Assembly: GCA_051653625.1 (NCBI GenBank)
Contig: JBOFWM010000050.1
Location: 1 to 35,423 of the forward strand
DNA: 35,423 bases
Source: SFDP01 sp051653625
GTDB lineage: Bacteria > Bacillota > Clostridia > Lachnospirales > Lachnospiraceae
Direction of reading: 5' to 3'
Shown: in pieces, positions 1 to 8,051 of the stretch
How positions within the stretch are numbered: the first letter of the stretch is position 1
Layout of the letters: every line of letters begins with the position of its first letter
Notes under the pieces: generated by a model
The model's input: the letters and a program-made list of their open reading frames with translations, nothing else
What the model was told of the DNA's origin: nothing
Database searches by the model: none
Program-made: the position numbers and the translations under genes

Positions 1-844
1 ATAGATATTTAAATGAAGAATATATTTCTTGGTTAAAAGTATTTCGTAATTTAAATGACGAAGGTTATCTTTCGAAAGAGATATTTATAGATAATCGTGC
101 ACAATTAGAAGAAAAAATAGAAGCAGGAAGATACTTTTGTTTATTATATCAAGGTATAGATATTGAAAGTTCTTTAAAAGTGTTAAAAGAAAAAAATCAA
201 ATTATATGTATATTGCTGTGGAAGGTCCAAGAAATGAAAATGGAGATGATCCTAAGTTATCAGTAACAAATATCTATGGATGGACTGTAACATTAATTTC
301 AAAAAATTGTAGAGATCCAGAACGTGCTATTTCATTTCTAAGTTATTTAATGAGTGAAGAAGGACAAAAAATAACGTATCTTGGAATAGAAAATGAAACT
401 TATGATGTGATAAATGGAGTATATAAACTGAAAGCTGAAGTGGAAAAAATACGAGAACTTGATAGAGAAGCATATGTTGAATCTTATGGAGCTGACAATA
501 CCTATTGGATGCTTCAAAACAATATTATGCAAAATCAATGGATAGAACAAAGAAGTAACGAAATCATGGGTTTTAGAGAATGGACAAGACCTTATACCGT
601 ATATACAGCGCAATACGATATTGTTTTTGAAGCAGATTCAGTATGGGGCAATATACAAGAAAAGATTAATGAAGAATGGGGGAAAACATTACCACTATTA
701 TTGTTATCAAAAACAGAAGAAGAGTTTGATGCTCATCTAAAAGCATACAAAGAACGGAAATATGAGTTAGGATATGAGAATTTGCAAGGAGAGTTAACAA
801 AGCGAATGGAAGAAGCAAAAAAGAAACTTGGAATGGTTGAGTAG
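1..844 (+). pseudogene. Extracellular solute-binding protein of a sugar-type ABC transporter, C-terminal part, apparent frameshift
   Basis: This is the 3' part of a gene that starts outside the window. It resembles the lipoproteins that bind oligosaccharides or similar solutes for an ABC importer. The reading frame is split. Codons from position 3 give a sensible binding-protein stretch (YLNEEYISWLKVF, then EAGRYFCLLYQG). From about position 197 the family-like sequence (YIAVEGPRNENGDDP, then NIYGWTVTLIS) continues in the -1 frame, and is open alone from an ATG at 206 to the stop at 842-844. The frames meet at a run of seven A residues (190-196), and one more A would restore a single ORF. It could be a real mutation, a sequencing error, or -1 slippage at A-AAA-AAT. 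The gene abuts a YesM/YesN pair, the usual arrangement for carbohydrate uptake loci. The family assignment is fairly sure; the ligand is unknown. Confidence 0.75.
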
Positions 845-850
845 GTGAAT

Positions 851-2647
851 ATGAAAAAGCTTATAAAATTATTTTCAAAAGCAAAACTTAATTTAAAATT
901 TACGATTGTTATTGGGATGATTGTATTTCTTCCTATTTTAGCCATTATAACCGTGATTTTTAATGGACTGAATGAAGATTTGCAAAAATATGCCCTTAAT
1001 AATTTGAAATATTCCATGGCACAAACTCATGGGACTATCCAAAAAACTGTAGATCTTTGCAATACATCAACACAAGTCTATTTAAACTATAACAACTTAC
1101 GTAAATTATTAAAAGCATTAAAAGAAAATGAAGAAATTGAATCTACAGAATTAGTTAGCTTTTACAAAAATGATATAGCAATGCTTGAAAATATTGTAAA
1201 TTCTAATCCCTATCTTTATCAAACTAGAGTATATGCATTTAATGAGCAAATGTCTGAAATGATGCCGATTTTATTTCGAAGCAGTCGATTAGAGAAGTTT
1301 TCCTGGGCAGAGAATTTTGAATCGGGTAAGTGGGTTTTTGATTATTCAGATGAACTAGCTTTAAGTTCTATTAATTCTTCAAACCATTGTATGGCATTAA
1401 TTACAAAAATTGAAGATTATGATGCCGGCACAATTGGAATTATCGAAGTGGCGGTAAGGATGGAGGATGTTTTTGAAACTATTTTTGACTCTAATGGAAC
1501 TATTTGGAATGCATTTGTGGATCAAAATGGAATCATTTATAGTGGAGCATCATCTGATGAAGTGATTTGGGAATATAATAAAGAAGAGGTCATTGCTCAA
1601 ATCAATTTTGATGCAGAAGAGCAATATGAGATCACAAATCTGTTTGAAAAAGATGTTGCAATAGGGGTAGTTCCTGTGAAAGAGTTATCAGGAACATTTA
1701 TCCAAATTATTAATTTAGAACAAGAAACAAGAGAGTTACAAATTACTAAATTATATTATAGCGCACTTATTTTTCTTATTTTTCTTGTTCTTATATTTGT
1801 TATTAATTTTATTGTAAAAATGCTTTTAAAAAAATATTATATGATGCTTAACATCGTGAATAATGTGGCAGCAGGTGATTTGGATGCAAGAGTATCTGTG
1901 ATTGGTGAAGATGAAATGGGAGTATTTGCAAAACAAATCAATATTATGCTAGATACTATTCAACAGTTGATGAAAGATAGCATAGAACGTGAAGTATTAA
2001 TGAAAAATTCAGAAATCAAAGCGCTTCAAAATCAGATCAATGCACACTTTATTTATAATGTCTTAGAGTCTATAAAAATGATGGCAGAAATCGATGAAAA
2101 ATATGAAATATCAGATGCGGTAACATCTTTAGGAAAATTACTTCGCTATGGAATGAAGTGGAGCGTGAAAAATGTTTCGGTAGGGCAAGAAATTGAATAT
2201 ATCAAAGATTATCTCACTTTGATTAATCTAAGATTTGATTATGAAATACATTTGTCTGTCAATGTTTCACCAACCTTACTTCATCTAGAAATTCCAAAAA
2301 TAACATTACAGCCGATTGTAGAAAATGCAATTTATCATGGGATTGAAGAACTAGCACAAGATGCTAGTATTTATATTAAGGCCTATGTGAAAGAGCAAGA
2401 TTGTTTTATTGAAATAACAGATTCTGGTAAAGGGATGAGCGAACAACAAGTAACGGAACTAGAAAATAAAATAAAAGGTGAGATTGAAACAAGTGGCGGC
2501 GCAGGGAATGGAATAGGACTGAAAAATGTACAAGATCGCATACAAATTTCATTTGGAGAAAAATATGGAATTCATGTTCAATCGAAAAAGGATTGCTTTA
2601 CAAAGGTAATTGTAAGATTACCGATTAAGTCAGGAGGGTCTGAATGA
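851..2647 (+). CDS. YesM-type sensor histidine kinase
   Basis: A membrane sensor kinase of about 598 residues that should phosphorylate the YesN-type regulator encoded next. The order is: short cytoplasmic N-terminus, first membrane helix (about 16-38), a large extracytoplasmic Cache-like sensing region (about 40-298), second helix (about 302-325), HAMP linker (about 325-375), then a His_kinase domain with the phosphoacceptor in LQNQINAHFIYNVLESI (His near 399). The ATPase part has an N box (QPIVENAIYHG), DSGKGMS and GNGIGLKNV. Ala replaces the family's usual Pro just before the His. The gene starts at the stop codon of the solute-binding gene. I prefer ATG 851 with AGGTG just upstream, but GTG 845 in the same frame is possible. 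The kinase ends in a 4-base overlap with the regulator. The context suggests it senses the ligand of the neighbouring transporter, which is inference. Confidence 0.93.
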   Translation: MKKLIKLFSKAKLNLKFTIVIGMIVFLPILAIITVIFNGLNEDLQKYALNNLKYSMAQTHGTIQKTVDLCNTSTQVYLNYNNLRKLLKALKENEEIESTELVSFYKNDIAMLENIVNSNPYLYQTRVYAFNEQMSEMMPILFRSSRLEKFSWAENFESGKWVFDYSDELALSSINSSNHCMALITKIEDYDAGTIGIIEVAVRMEDVFETIFDSNGTIWNAFVDQNGIIYSGASSDEVIWEYNKEEVIAQINFDAEEQYEITNLFEKDVAIGVVPVKELSGTFIQIINLEQETRELQITKLYYSALIFLIFLVLIFVINFIVKMLLKKYYMMLNIVNNVAAGDLDARVSVIGEDEMGVFAKQINIMLDTIQQLMKDSIEREVLMKNSEIKALQNQINAHFIYNVLESIKMMAEIDEKYEISDAVTSLGKLLRYGMKWSVKNVSVGQEIEYIKDYLTLINLRFDYEIHLSVNVSPTLLHLEIPKITLQPIVENAIYHGIEELAQDASIYIKAYVKEQDCFIEITDSGKGMSEQQVTELENKIKGEIETSGGAGNGIGLKNVQDRIQISFGEKYGIHVQSKKDCFTKVIVRLPIKSGGSE

Positions 2648-4086
2648 ATACAGTTTTAGTGGTAGAAGATGAAAAGATGATTCGAGAAGGAATTGTCGTT
2701 ATGATAAAGAGAATGAAATTGCCAATTGAAGAAATTTTACAAGCAAAAAATGGTTTTGAAGCATTAGAACTATTAAAAATAAGAAAAATTGATATTCTTA
2801 TTACAGATATTAGAATGCCAAAAATGGATGGAATTGAATTAGTTGGAGCGCTAAAACAGATAAAACAATGTCCTCATACAATAGTTGTAAGTGGGTATGA
2901 CGATTTTAATTACGCGGTAGAAGTATTGCGTCAAGGAGTAAGAGATTATTTATTAAAACCAATTGAGCGAGAAAAACTAGAGGTAGTTTTACGTAATATT
3001 TGTAACGATATAGAAGAAGAAAAAGGAGAAAATTATTTAGAAAAACAAATTGGATATCAGCAAATTAAATATTTATTATTGAATGATACCATTAGTGAAT
3101 CAGAAGTGGAAATTATTAGAAAGCAATTAGATGATATTTTTCCAACAGATGAGTATTTAGTTTGTTGTTTCAATAAAAAAGAAAAAAATAATACACTAAA
3201 AAAGGGTATTTATATAGAGGATGTAGGAGATTATAGTGTTTCTATTATTTCGAAGGAAATGGTAGAAGAAATTGAAAATATTTCAAAAGAATTTTCCATT
3301 GGAATGAGTGATATACATAATGGGATTGCATCATTAAAGAACGCATATTTAGAAGCACAAATTGCACGAAAGGAGGCATTTATTAGGAGTTGCCCTTATT
3401 GCTATTACAAAGAACGAACGAGTAAGTATGAACCAATCTCAAAAGAGTTTGTGGAGCATTTTGTTCAAGTATACGGCACTGATAAGATGGAAGGTGAATT
3501 AAAAAAGTATCACAATATGCTTCTAAAGGCAAAGATGAATAAAATAGCTGCAGAAGACTTTTATTGTATGACAGAGCAATTGATTAAAGGGTTATATGAA
3601 ACTTATTGCAGAATAATAGATTGTGATATTGAGGCATTTCAGGAAATACAGATTCCGTTAAGTTACAATACAGGACAAGAGTACTTTAAACGTTTTGATT
3701 TGTGGATTAGAAGTACGCAAGAAAAAATAGTATGTGAATTTGAGGATTATAAAAATAAGGACAAAATTAATAAAGCAATACTTTTTATTCATGATAATTT
3801 TAAAACAGATTTAAATATGGCGGTGGTTTCTAATTATGTTTCTATGAATTATTCGTTGTTTTCCTTATGCTTTAAACAATATACAGGAACAAATTTTGTA
3901 AATTATTTAAAGCAAATACGTATGGATGAAGCAAAAAAACTTTTAGAAACAACAGAAGAAAAGATCATTGATATTAGTAATTTGGTGGGTTATGAAAATG
4001 AAAAACATTTTATGAAAATATTTAAAAGAGAGTGTGGTGTATCTCCAAGTGAATATCGCAAAAACTATCTTTTTTCAAAAAAATAG
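2644..4086 (+). CDS. YesN-type response regulator with AraC DNA-binding domain
   Basis: A 480-residue response regulator, partner of the upstream YesM kinase. Its start codon overlaps the kinase stop (ATGA). The receiver domain occupies about residues 1-120, with the acidic pair in VVEDEK, the phosphoacceptor Asp55 in LITDIRMPKMDG, the switch region VVSGYDDF and the conserved Lys in LLKPIE. A poorly conserved middle region of about 240 residues follows. Residues about 375-475 form two AraC-type helix-turn-helix units, ending in the signature GYENEKHFMKIFKRECGVSPSEYRK. Family members activate sugar-uptake operons, so the transporter whose binding protein lies upstream is the likely target (inference). 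No clear terminator follows the gene. Confidence 0.94.
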   Translation: MNTVLVVEDEKMIREGIVVMIKRMKLPIEEILQAKNGFEALELLKIRKIDILITDIRMPKMDGIELVGALKQIKQCPHTIVVSGYDDFNYAVEVLRQGVRDYLLKPIEREKLEVVLRNICNDIEEEKGENYLEKQIGYQQIKYLLLNDTISESEVEIIRKQLDDIFPTDEYLVCCFNKKEKNNTLKKGIYIEDVGDYSVSIISKEMVEEIENISKEFSIGMSDIHNGIASLKNAYLEAQIARKEAFIRSCPYCYYKERTSKYEPISKEFVEHFVQVYGTDKMEGELKKYHNMLLKAKMNKIAAEDFYCMTEQLIKGLYETYCRIIDCDIEAFQEIQIPLSYNTGQEYFKRFDLWIRSTQEKIVCEFEDYKNKDKINKAILFIHDNFKTDLNMAVVSNYVSMNYSLFSLCFKQYTGTNFVNYLKQIRMDEAKKLLETTEEKIIDISNLVGYENEKHFMKIFKRECGVSPSEYRKNYLFSKK

Positions 4087-4094
4087 AATGTTTT

Positions 4095-4123
4095 TTGATT
4101 ATGCAGTAAACAAAGTTTATATA
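4095..4123 (+). promoter_or_regulatory. Candidate sigma-A promoter for the 4181/4738 gene pair
   Basis: A -35-like TTGATT (4095-4100) and a -10-like TATATA (4118-4123) lie 17 bases apart, just after the YesN gene and about 55 bases before the next ribosome site. Spacing and match are good for a vegetative promoter, but the region is AT-rich and chance matches are common. Confidence 0.45.
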
Positions 4124-4180
4124 AATGACGATACATATATCAAGATAAAGTCTACACACTGAATTCATGGAGGAAAAAGT

Positions 4181-4738
4181 ATGATTGGACAGATTGGTAC
4201 GATGATTGGCAATGCAAATACTACAAAAAAAACACAAGAAAAAGTAGCTGTAAAAACAGAGATGGGGACAAAAGGCGAGGTTATAAAACCAGAGGCTGTT
4301 CAGCTGTCTATTTCTGATGAAGCAAAAGAAAAGCTAGAGAATATGCAAGAAAGCTTAAAAAATATGAGTGAAGAGGCGTCTTTTGTTGGTGGAAATAATT
4401 TTGAAGATTTACAAAAAGTAGAAGAGGCAGAGGGTGAGAATCTAAGGAATCAAGGAAAGATTTTAGAAATTGCACGCAGAATTTCTAAAGGAGGACATGT
4501 ACCTGCTATTGATGAAAAAAAGCTTATGGAATATTCTCCTAAAATGTATCAGATGGCAAAACAAGCTGCCATGTTGGCAACGCAACATAAGAAATATAAA
4601 AAAGCTTTATTTGAAGAGAAAGATTCTAAATCTATAGAGGAACAAGAAAAAATAGAGACAATACAACAAGAAGAAATAGTAGATGAGCAACAAACGCAAG
4701 TGGATGAAGTTGAATCAGAACTAGAAATGGAGATGTAA
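4181..4738 (+). CDS. Conserved-looking acidic protein of unknown function
   Basis: A 185-residue protein that I do not recognise as a named family. It has no signal peptide or membrane helix and is highly charged. The N-terminus is low-complexity and Lys/Thr-rich. Residues about 45-55 (VQLSISDEAKEKL) resemble the short amphipathic segments of FlgM-like and flagellar accessory proteins, but the similarity is too weak for an assignment. The best-ordered part is about residues 92-150 (ARRISKGGHVPAIDEKKLM, then a Met/Ala-rich helix). The tail is Glu/Gln-rich and probably coiled or disordered. A good GGAGG (4169-4173) sits 7 bases before the ATG. The stop overlaps the start of the HAD phosphatase gene by one base (TAATG), so the two are translationally coupled. 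Confidence 0.7.
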   Translation: MIGQIGTMIGNANTTKKTQEKVAVKTEMGTKGEVIKPEAVQLSISDEAKEKLENMQESLKNMSEEASFVGGNNFEDLQKVEEAEGENLRNQGKILEIARRISKGGHVPAIDEKKLMEYSPKMYQMAKQAAMLATQHKKYKKALFEEKDSKSIEEQEKIETIQQEEIVDEQQTQVDEVESELEMEM

Positions 4739-5529
4739 TGAAATTACTTTTTTTTGATATTGATGGAACATTACTTCCACATCGACAAAAATTTATTCCA
4801 GATAGTGCACTTTGTGCGATTAAAAAAGCGAAAGAAGCAGGGCATAAAATTTTTATTAATACTGGACGAACGAATATCTCTTTGCCAAGTATCATTAGGG
4901 AATTAGATGTAGATGGGTATATTTGTGGATGCGGAGCATCCATTTATTTAGATGGTAAAAAAGTATTTCATAACACATTACCAACAAAACGTGCCATTGA
5001 AATAGTAGAATTTCTTCGTACGATTCATATTCCAAGTTGTTTTGAAGCAGAGCATACCATCTATTTTGATCCTCATAATAAAGGGTTTTCTAACAAAGAG
5101 GTACAACATGCATATGCTTTTTTCGCAGATTATAAAACAGATATCGAAGCAATATTTACAGATGATTTTACTTTTCAAAAATTTTTACTACATCGTATTC
5201 CAGCGCATCTTGAAGAACAAGTACAGGATCTATTAGGAGAGGATCTTGCAGCGATTACATATGGAAATGGGGTGCTTGAGATTATTCAACGTGGTTTTAA
5301 TAAGGGGACAGCGATTGAATGGATTGCAAAAGAACTAGGGGTATCTATAGAGGATTGTTATGCATTTGGAGATAGCGCAAATGATTTTGATATGCTTCAT
5401 GTTGTTAAACATTCGGTTGCTATGGGAAATGCGACGGATGAGATAAAAAAATGTTGTGAATTTGTAACCACTGATATTTTAGAAGATGGTATTGCAAATG
5501 CACTGAAACATTATAATCTTTATAACTAG
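4738..5529 (+). CDS. Cof-type HAD-superfamily hydrolase (sugar-phosphate or nucleotide phosphatase)
   Basis: A 263-residue cytoplasmic phosphatase of the HAD superfamily, Cof/YidA-like (type IIB cap). All four motifs are visible: nucleophile and general acid in FFDIDGT (Asp7, Asp9), motif II Thr in INTGRT, motif III Lys in RGFNKGTAIEWI, and the Mg-binding motif IV FGDSANDFDM. The cap domain lies between motifs II and III (about residues 80-180), and the length is normal. These enzymes remove phosphate from small phosphorylated metabolites, and the substrate cannot be read from the sequence. It overlaps the preceding gene by one base and ends two bases before a strong hairpin. Confidence 0.93.
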   Translation: MKLLFFDIDGTLLPHRQKFIPDSALCAIKKAKEAGHKIFINTGRTNISLPSIIRELDVDGYICGCGASIYLDGKKVFHNTLPTKRAIEIVEFLRTIHIPSCFEAEHTIYFDPHNKGFSNKEVQHAYAFFADYKTDIEAIFTDDFTFQKFLLHRIPAHLEEQVQDLLGEDLAAITYGNGVLEIIQRGFNKGTAIEWIAKELGVSIEDCYAFGDSANDFDMLHVVKHSVAMGNATDEIKKCCEFVTTDILEDGIANALKHYNLYN

Positions 5530-5530
5530 T

Positions 5531-5561
5531 AAAGCAACTTCATGAATCATGAAGTTGCTTT
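5531..5561. terminator. Bidirectional hairpin terminator between convergent genes
   Basis: A perfect inverted repeat with 15-base arms (5531-5545 and 5547-5561) around a single central base. In practice the inner bases form the loop. It starts two bases after the HAD phosphatase stop and contains the last codons and stop of the convergent kinase gene (stop at 5540-5542). The outer arms are A-rich on one side and T-rich on the other, so it can serve either strand, although the U tract is short. Confidence 0.75.
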
Positions 5562-7204
5562 ATTGATGTATCATGTAAGGTTAAGGTTACTCGTGTCCCC
5601 TTTCCTAATGATTGTATCGTTAATTCGGAACTTGCACCATAAAAAAGTTGGATTCGCTTTTTTACATTTTTAATGCCGACACCACTAGGGGAAAATGTAT
5701 CAAAGCCAACGCCATCATCTGTAATGGTAAGAATTAAATTAGATTCGTGCATATATGCTTTAATGGTAATAAAACCATTTGAATCCATTGGCTTTATCCC
5801 ATGATAAATTGCATTTTCTACAATCGGTTGTAATAAAATTTTAGGCATCAAAAAATCCAAGGTATTTTCCTCTACTTCAAAAGAGTAGTCAAATTTGTCT
5901 CCATATCGTTCTTTTTGTATAATTAAATATTGTTTTACATGTTCCATTTCATCTCCAAGAGTAACAATCGATCTACCGCCATTTAAAGATAATCTAAAAA
6001 AGGATGCCAATGATTTAGTTACTTTAATGATTTTATCGGTATCCTTGAATTCGGCTAACCAAACAATGGTATCTAATGTATTATATAAAAAATGAGGATT
6101 AATTTGGCTTGTTAAGGCATCAAATTCTGCCCCTCTTAATTCTTCTTGTTTTTGTTCAAGTTCATGCATTAAAGTTTTAATTTTTTCGATCATCCGATTA
6201 TAGCTTTGTGTTAAAACTGCTGTTTCAGAAATTTCATCATTTCGAATACTTAATATTGCCAAATCTTGTATATCCTCCATTCCATCAGCAAGCCGTGAAA
6301 TAGGATCTGTTAGATTGCGCGAAACGATAACGGAAATTACAAGTAATGCAAATGACAGAAGTAAGGTACTAAATATCACAATATCGAATAGTTGACGTTT
6401 TAAAATATCTAGACCATCTGGTGTAACAACTCCGATCATTGTCCAATCTGTATTTGGGACTAAAATACTATATACTAAAGTATTGCTTTTCGAATCATAT
6501 CCATTTTGTGGTGTATTGGAAAATACTGTTTTAGTATTTTCTGTGCTCATAGAAATTTTATCACTGCGAAAGATTATATCATCTTTTCCATCTTTGATAT
6601 AAATTAAGTCCGTTCCACCTAAGTTAAGAGTTTCAAGTGTATGAGAAAAGATGCAGTAGTCTAAATCTACACCTAGAAGCCCTAATTGTGTATCTGATTC
6701 ATCTTTAATTGGAACAGCAAGTGTAATGGTCCAATCATCACTATGTTGATAATCGCCAGTTCGTTCATCTGTAATGCAAGGAAGTTGTGTACTAAGAGTA
6801 GAGGAACGACTTGAAATAGGAAGATGTGTACTACTAAGAGAAAATCCATCATTTAAAGAAACAAAAACACCTAAAATATTGACATCACTTTGTGCAAGAG
6901 TAGTCAATTGCTTTACAACATTTTCTTGAAGTTGTGTTTCTCCATTAGAAAGAGCTTGTAATGTAGGGTCGTAAGAGTATAATTGTAACAAACTTTTTTT
7001 GAAACGTAATAATTCTCCGATATTCTCAGAGCTTGATTTTAGAGCCATTTCTGTTTTAGAGACAGTTTCTTTTACAATAATATACGATACGACAGTATAA
7101 ATTACGCAGCTAAAAATCAAAATTACAGATAGGCTTGCAACTAAGTAATAAAATGCAATTTTAAAACGAAAACTATTTGTATCAATTTTTAATTTATTTT
7201 TCAT
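5540..7204 (-). CDS. YesM-type sensor histidine kinase linked to the Msr/thioredoxin operon
   Basis: A 554-residue membrane sensor kinase. It has a first membrane helix (about 15-44), an extracytoplasmic double-Cache-like sensor (about 45-270, including DWTITLAVPI and LGLLGVDLDY), a second helix (about 272-296), a HAMP segment (about 297-350), a His_kinase domain with the canonical SQINPHFLYNTLDTI (His371), and an ATPase with QPIVENAIYHG, DDGVGFD and GVGIKNV. Its start codon overlaps the stop of the regulator gene (TAATG). The last residues (about KQLHDS) are encoded inside the shared terminator hairpin. It differs from the kinase at 851 by its canonical Pro before the His and by its sensor region. 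Position at the end of the ccdA-trx-msrAB series suggests it senses an envelope condition, perhaps oxidative or thiol stress (inference). Confidence 0.94.
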   Translation of the reverse strand: MKNKLKIDTNSFRFKIAFYYLVASLSVILIFSCVIYTVVSYIIVKETVSKTEMALKSSSENIGELLRFKKSLLQLYSYDPTLQALSNGETQLQENVVKQLTTLAQSDVNILGVFVSLNDGFSLSSTHLPISSRSSTLSTQLPCITDERTGDYQHSDDWTITLAVPIKDESDTQLGLLGVDLDYCIFSHTLETLNLGGTDLIYIKDGKDDIIFRSDKISMSTENTKTVFSNTPQNGYDSKSNTLVYSILVPNTDWTMIGVVTPDGLDILKRQLFDIVIFSTLLLSFALLVISVIVSRNLTDPISRLADGMEDIQDLAILSIRNDEISETAVLTQSYNRMIEKIKTLMHELEQKQEELRGAEFDALTSQINPHFLYNTLDTIVWLAEFKDTDKIIKVTKSLASFFRLSLNGGRSIVTLGDEMEHVKQYLIIQKERYGDKFDYSFEVEENTLDFLMPKILLQPIVENAIYHGIKPMDSNGFITIKAYMHESNLILTITDDGVGFDTFSPSGVGIKNVKKRIQLFYGASSELTIQSLGKGTRVTLTLHDTSIKQLHDS

Positions 7205-7971
7205 TATATCATCCCCCGTAAAGACCGAAATTCTGAAACAGTTACACCAAATTTTCGTTTAAAACATGCGCTAAAATAATTTGCATCTTCAATTCCAATT
7301 GCTTGTGAAATTTCATAATTTTTCATTGAACTTGAAAGTAGTAAAATTTTTGCATGTTCTAGTCTTGTATCTAATAGATAATCTCTAAAATTCATACCAA
7401 AGTTTTTTTTGAAAAGAGTACTTAAGTATGTAGTGTTGTAACCAGTTAAATCTGCTAGTGTGGAAAGAGAGAATGTAGTATTATTAATATTTTTTCTGAT
7501 TTCATCAATTACCGTCTTTTTGAATCCAACTTCCTCAATAGAAGAGTTTTGAGTTAATAATTCAGCTGACTTTTGTATAGAAGATATTCCATCTGCTTCT
7601 TTTCTTTTTTCGATTAATTTTATTAAAAGTTCTGTTACGTCATCTTTTGAAATGGGTTTTAAAATATAATCATCTATACCAATTTTTAAAGCAGTTAAGG
7701 CATATTCAAAATAATCATACCCAGTAATTAAAGCGATTTTGACAGTAGGATCTAATTCTTTAACCTTTTTAGAAAAATCAAGACCATTCATTTTAGGCAT
7801 ATTGATATCTGCAAAAATAAGATGAATTGTTTCTTTTTCAAATAGTTCAAGAGCAATTTTTCCATTTTCTGCCTCGAAAATTTCATTTATTCCTAAAGTT
7901 TTATAGTCCACAAGGGTTTTAATACCCCTGCGGACTAAATTTTCATCTTCAACAATTAATAGATTATACAT
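7204..7971 (-). CDS. Short YesN-type response regulator (receiver + AraC HTH)
   Basis: A 255-residue response regulator. The receiver (about 1-120) has LIVEDENLV, the phosphoacceptor Asp55 in FADINMPKMNG, ITGYDYFEYA and ILKPIS. It is joined by a short linker to an AraC-type double helix-turn-helix (about 155-252), ending IEDANYFSACFKRKFGVTVSEFRS. Unlike the 480-residue YesN at 2644 it has no long middle domain. It overlaps the kinase gene by one base. The gap to msrAB upstream is 80 bases (7972-8051) with no obvious terminator or good promoter, so read-through from the msr operon is likely. The ribosome site before ATG 7971 is weak (GAAAGAA), and a GGAGG lies further upstream near 8012-8016. 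No other in-frame ATG was found. Confidence 0.93.
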   Translation of the reverse strand: MYNLLIVEDENLVRRGIKTLVDYKTLGINEIFEAENGKIALELFEKETIHLIFADINMPKMNGLDFSKKVKELDPTVKIALITGYDYFEYALTALKIGIDDYILKPISKDDVTELLIKLIEKRKEADGISSIQKSAELLTQNSSIEEVGFKKTVIDEIRKNINNTTFSLSTLADLTGYNTTYLSTLFKKNFGMNFRDYLLDTRLEHAKILLLSSSMKNYEISQAIGIEDANYFSACFKRKFGVTVSEFRSLRGMI

Positions 7972-8051
7972 AAACTTTTTTGCTATTCTTTCTTCGTTGA
8001 AAAAGTGATAGCATCCTCCATTTTAAATTTTAAAAAGTAAAAAGCAAATAA

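Noticed and set aside
4632..4943. Minus-strand ORF of 103 codons
   Set aside because: It is antisense to two well-supported genes, has no ribosome site, and its composition looks like a shadow of their codon use.
7972..8051. Small leader ORF (GGAGG followed directly by ATG) before the short YesN gene
   Set aside because: The ATG touches the GGAGG, too close for initiation, and the 16-codon frame has no other support.
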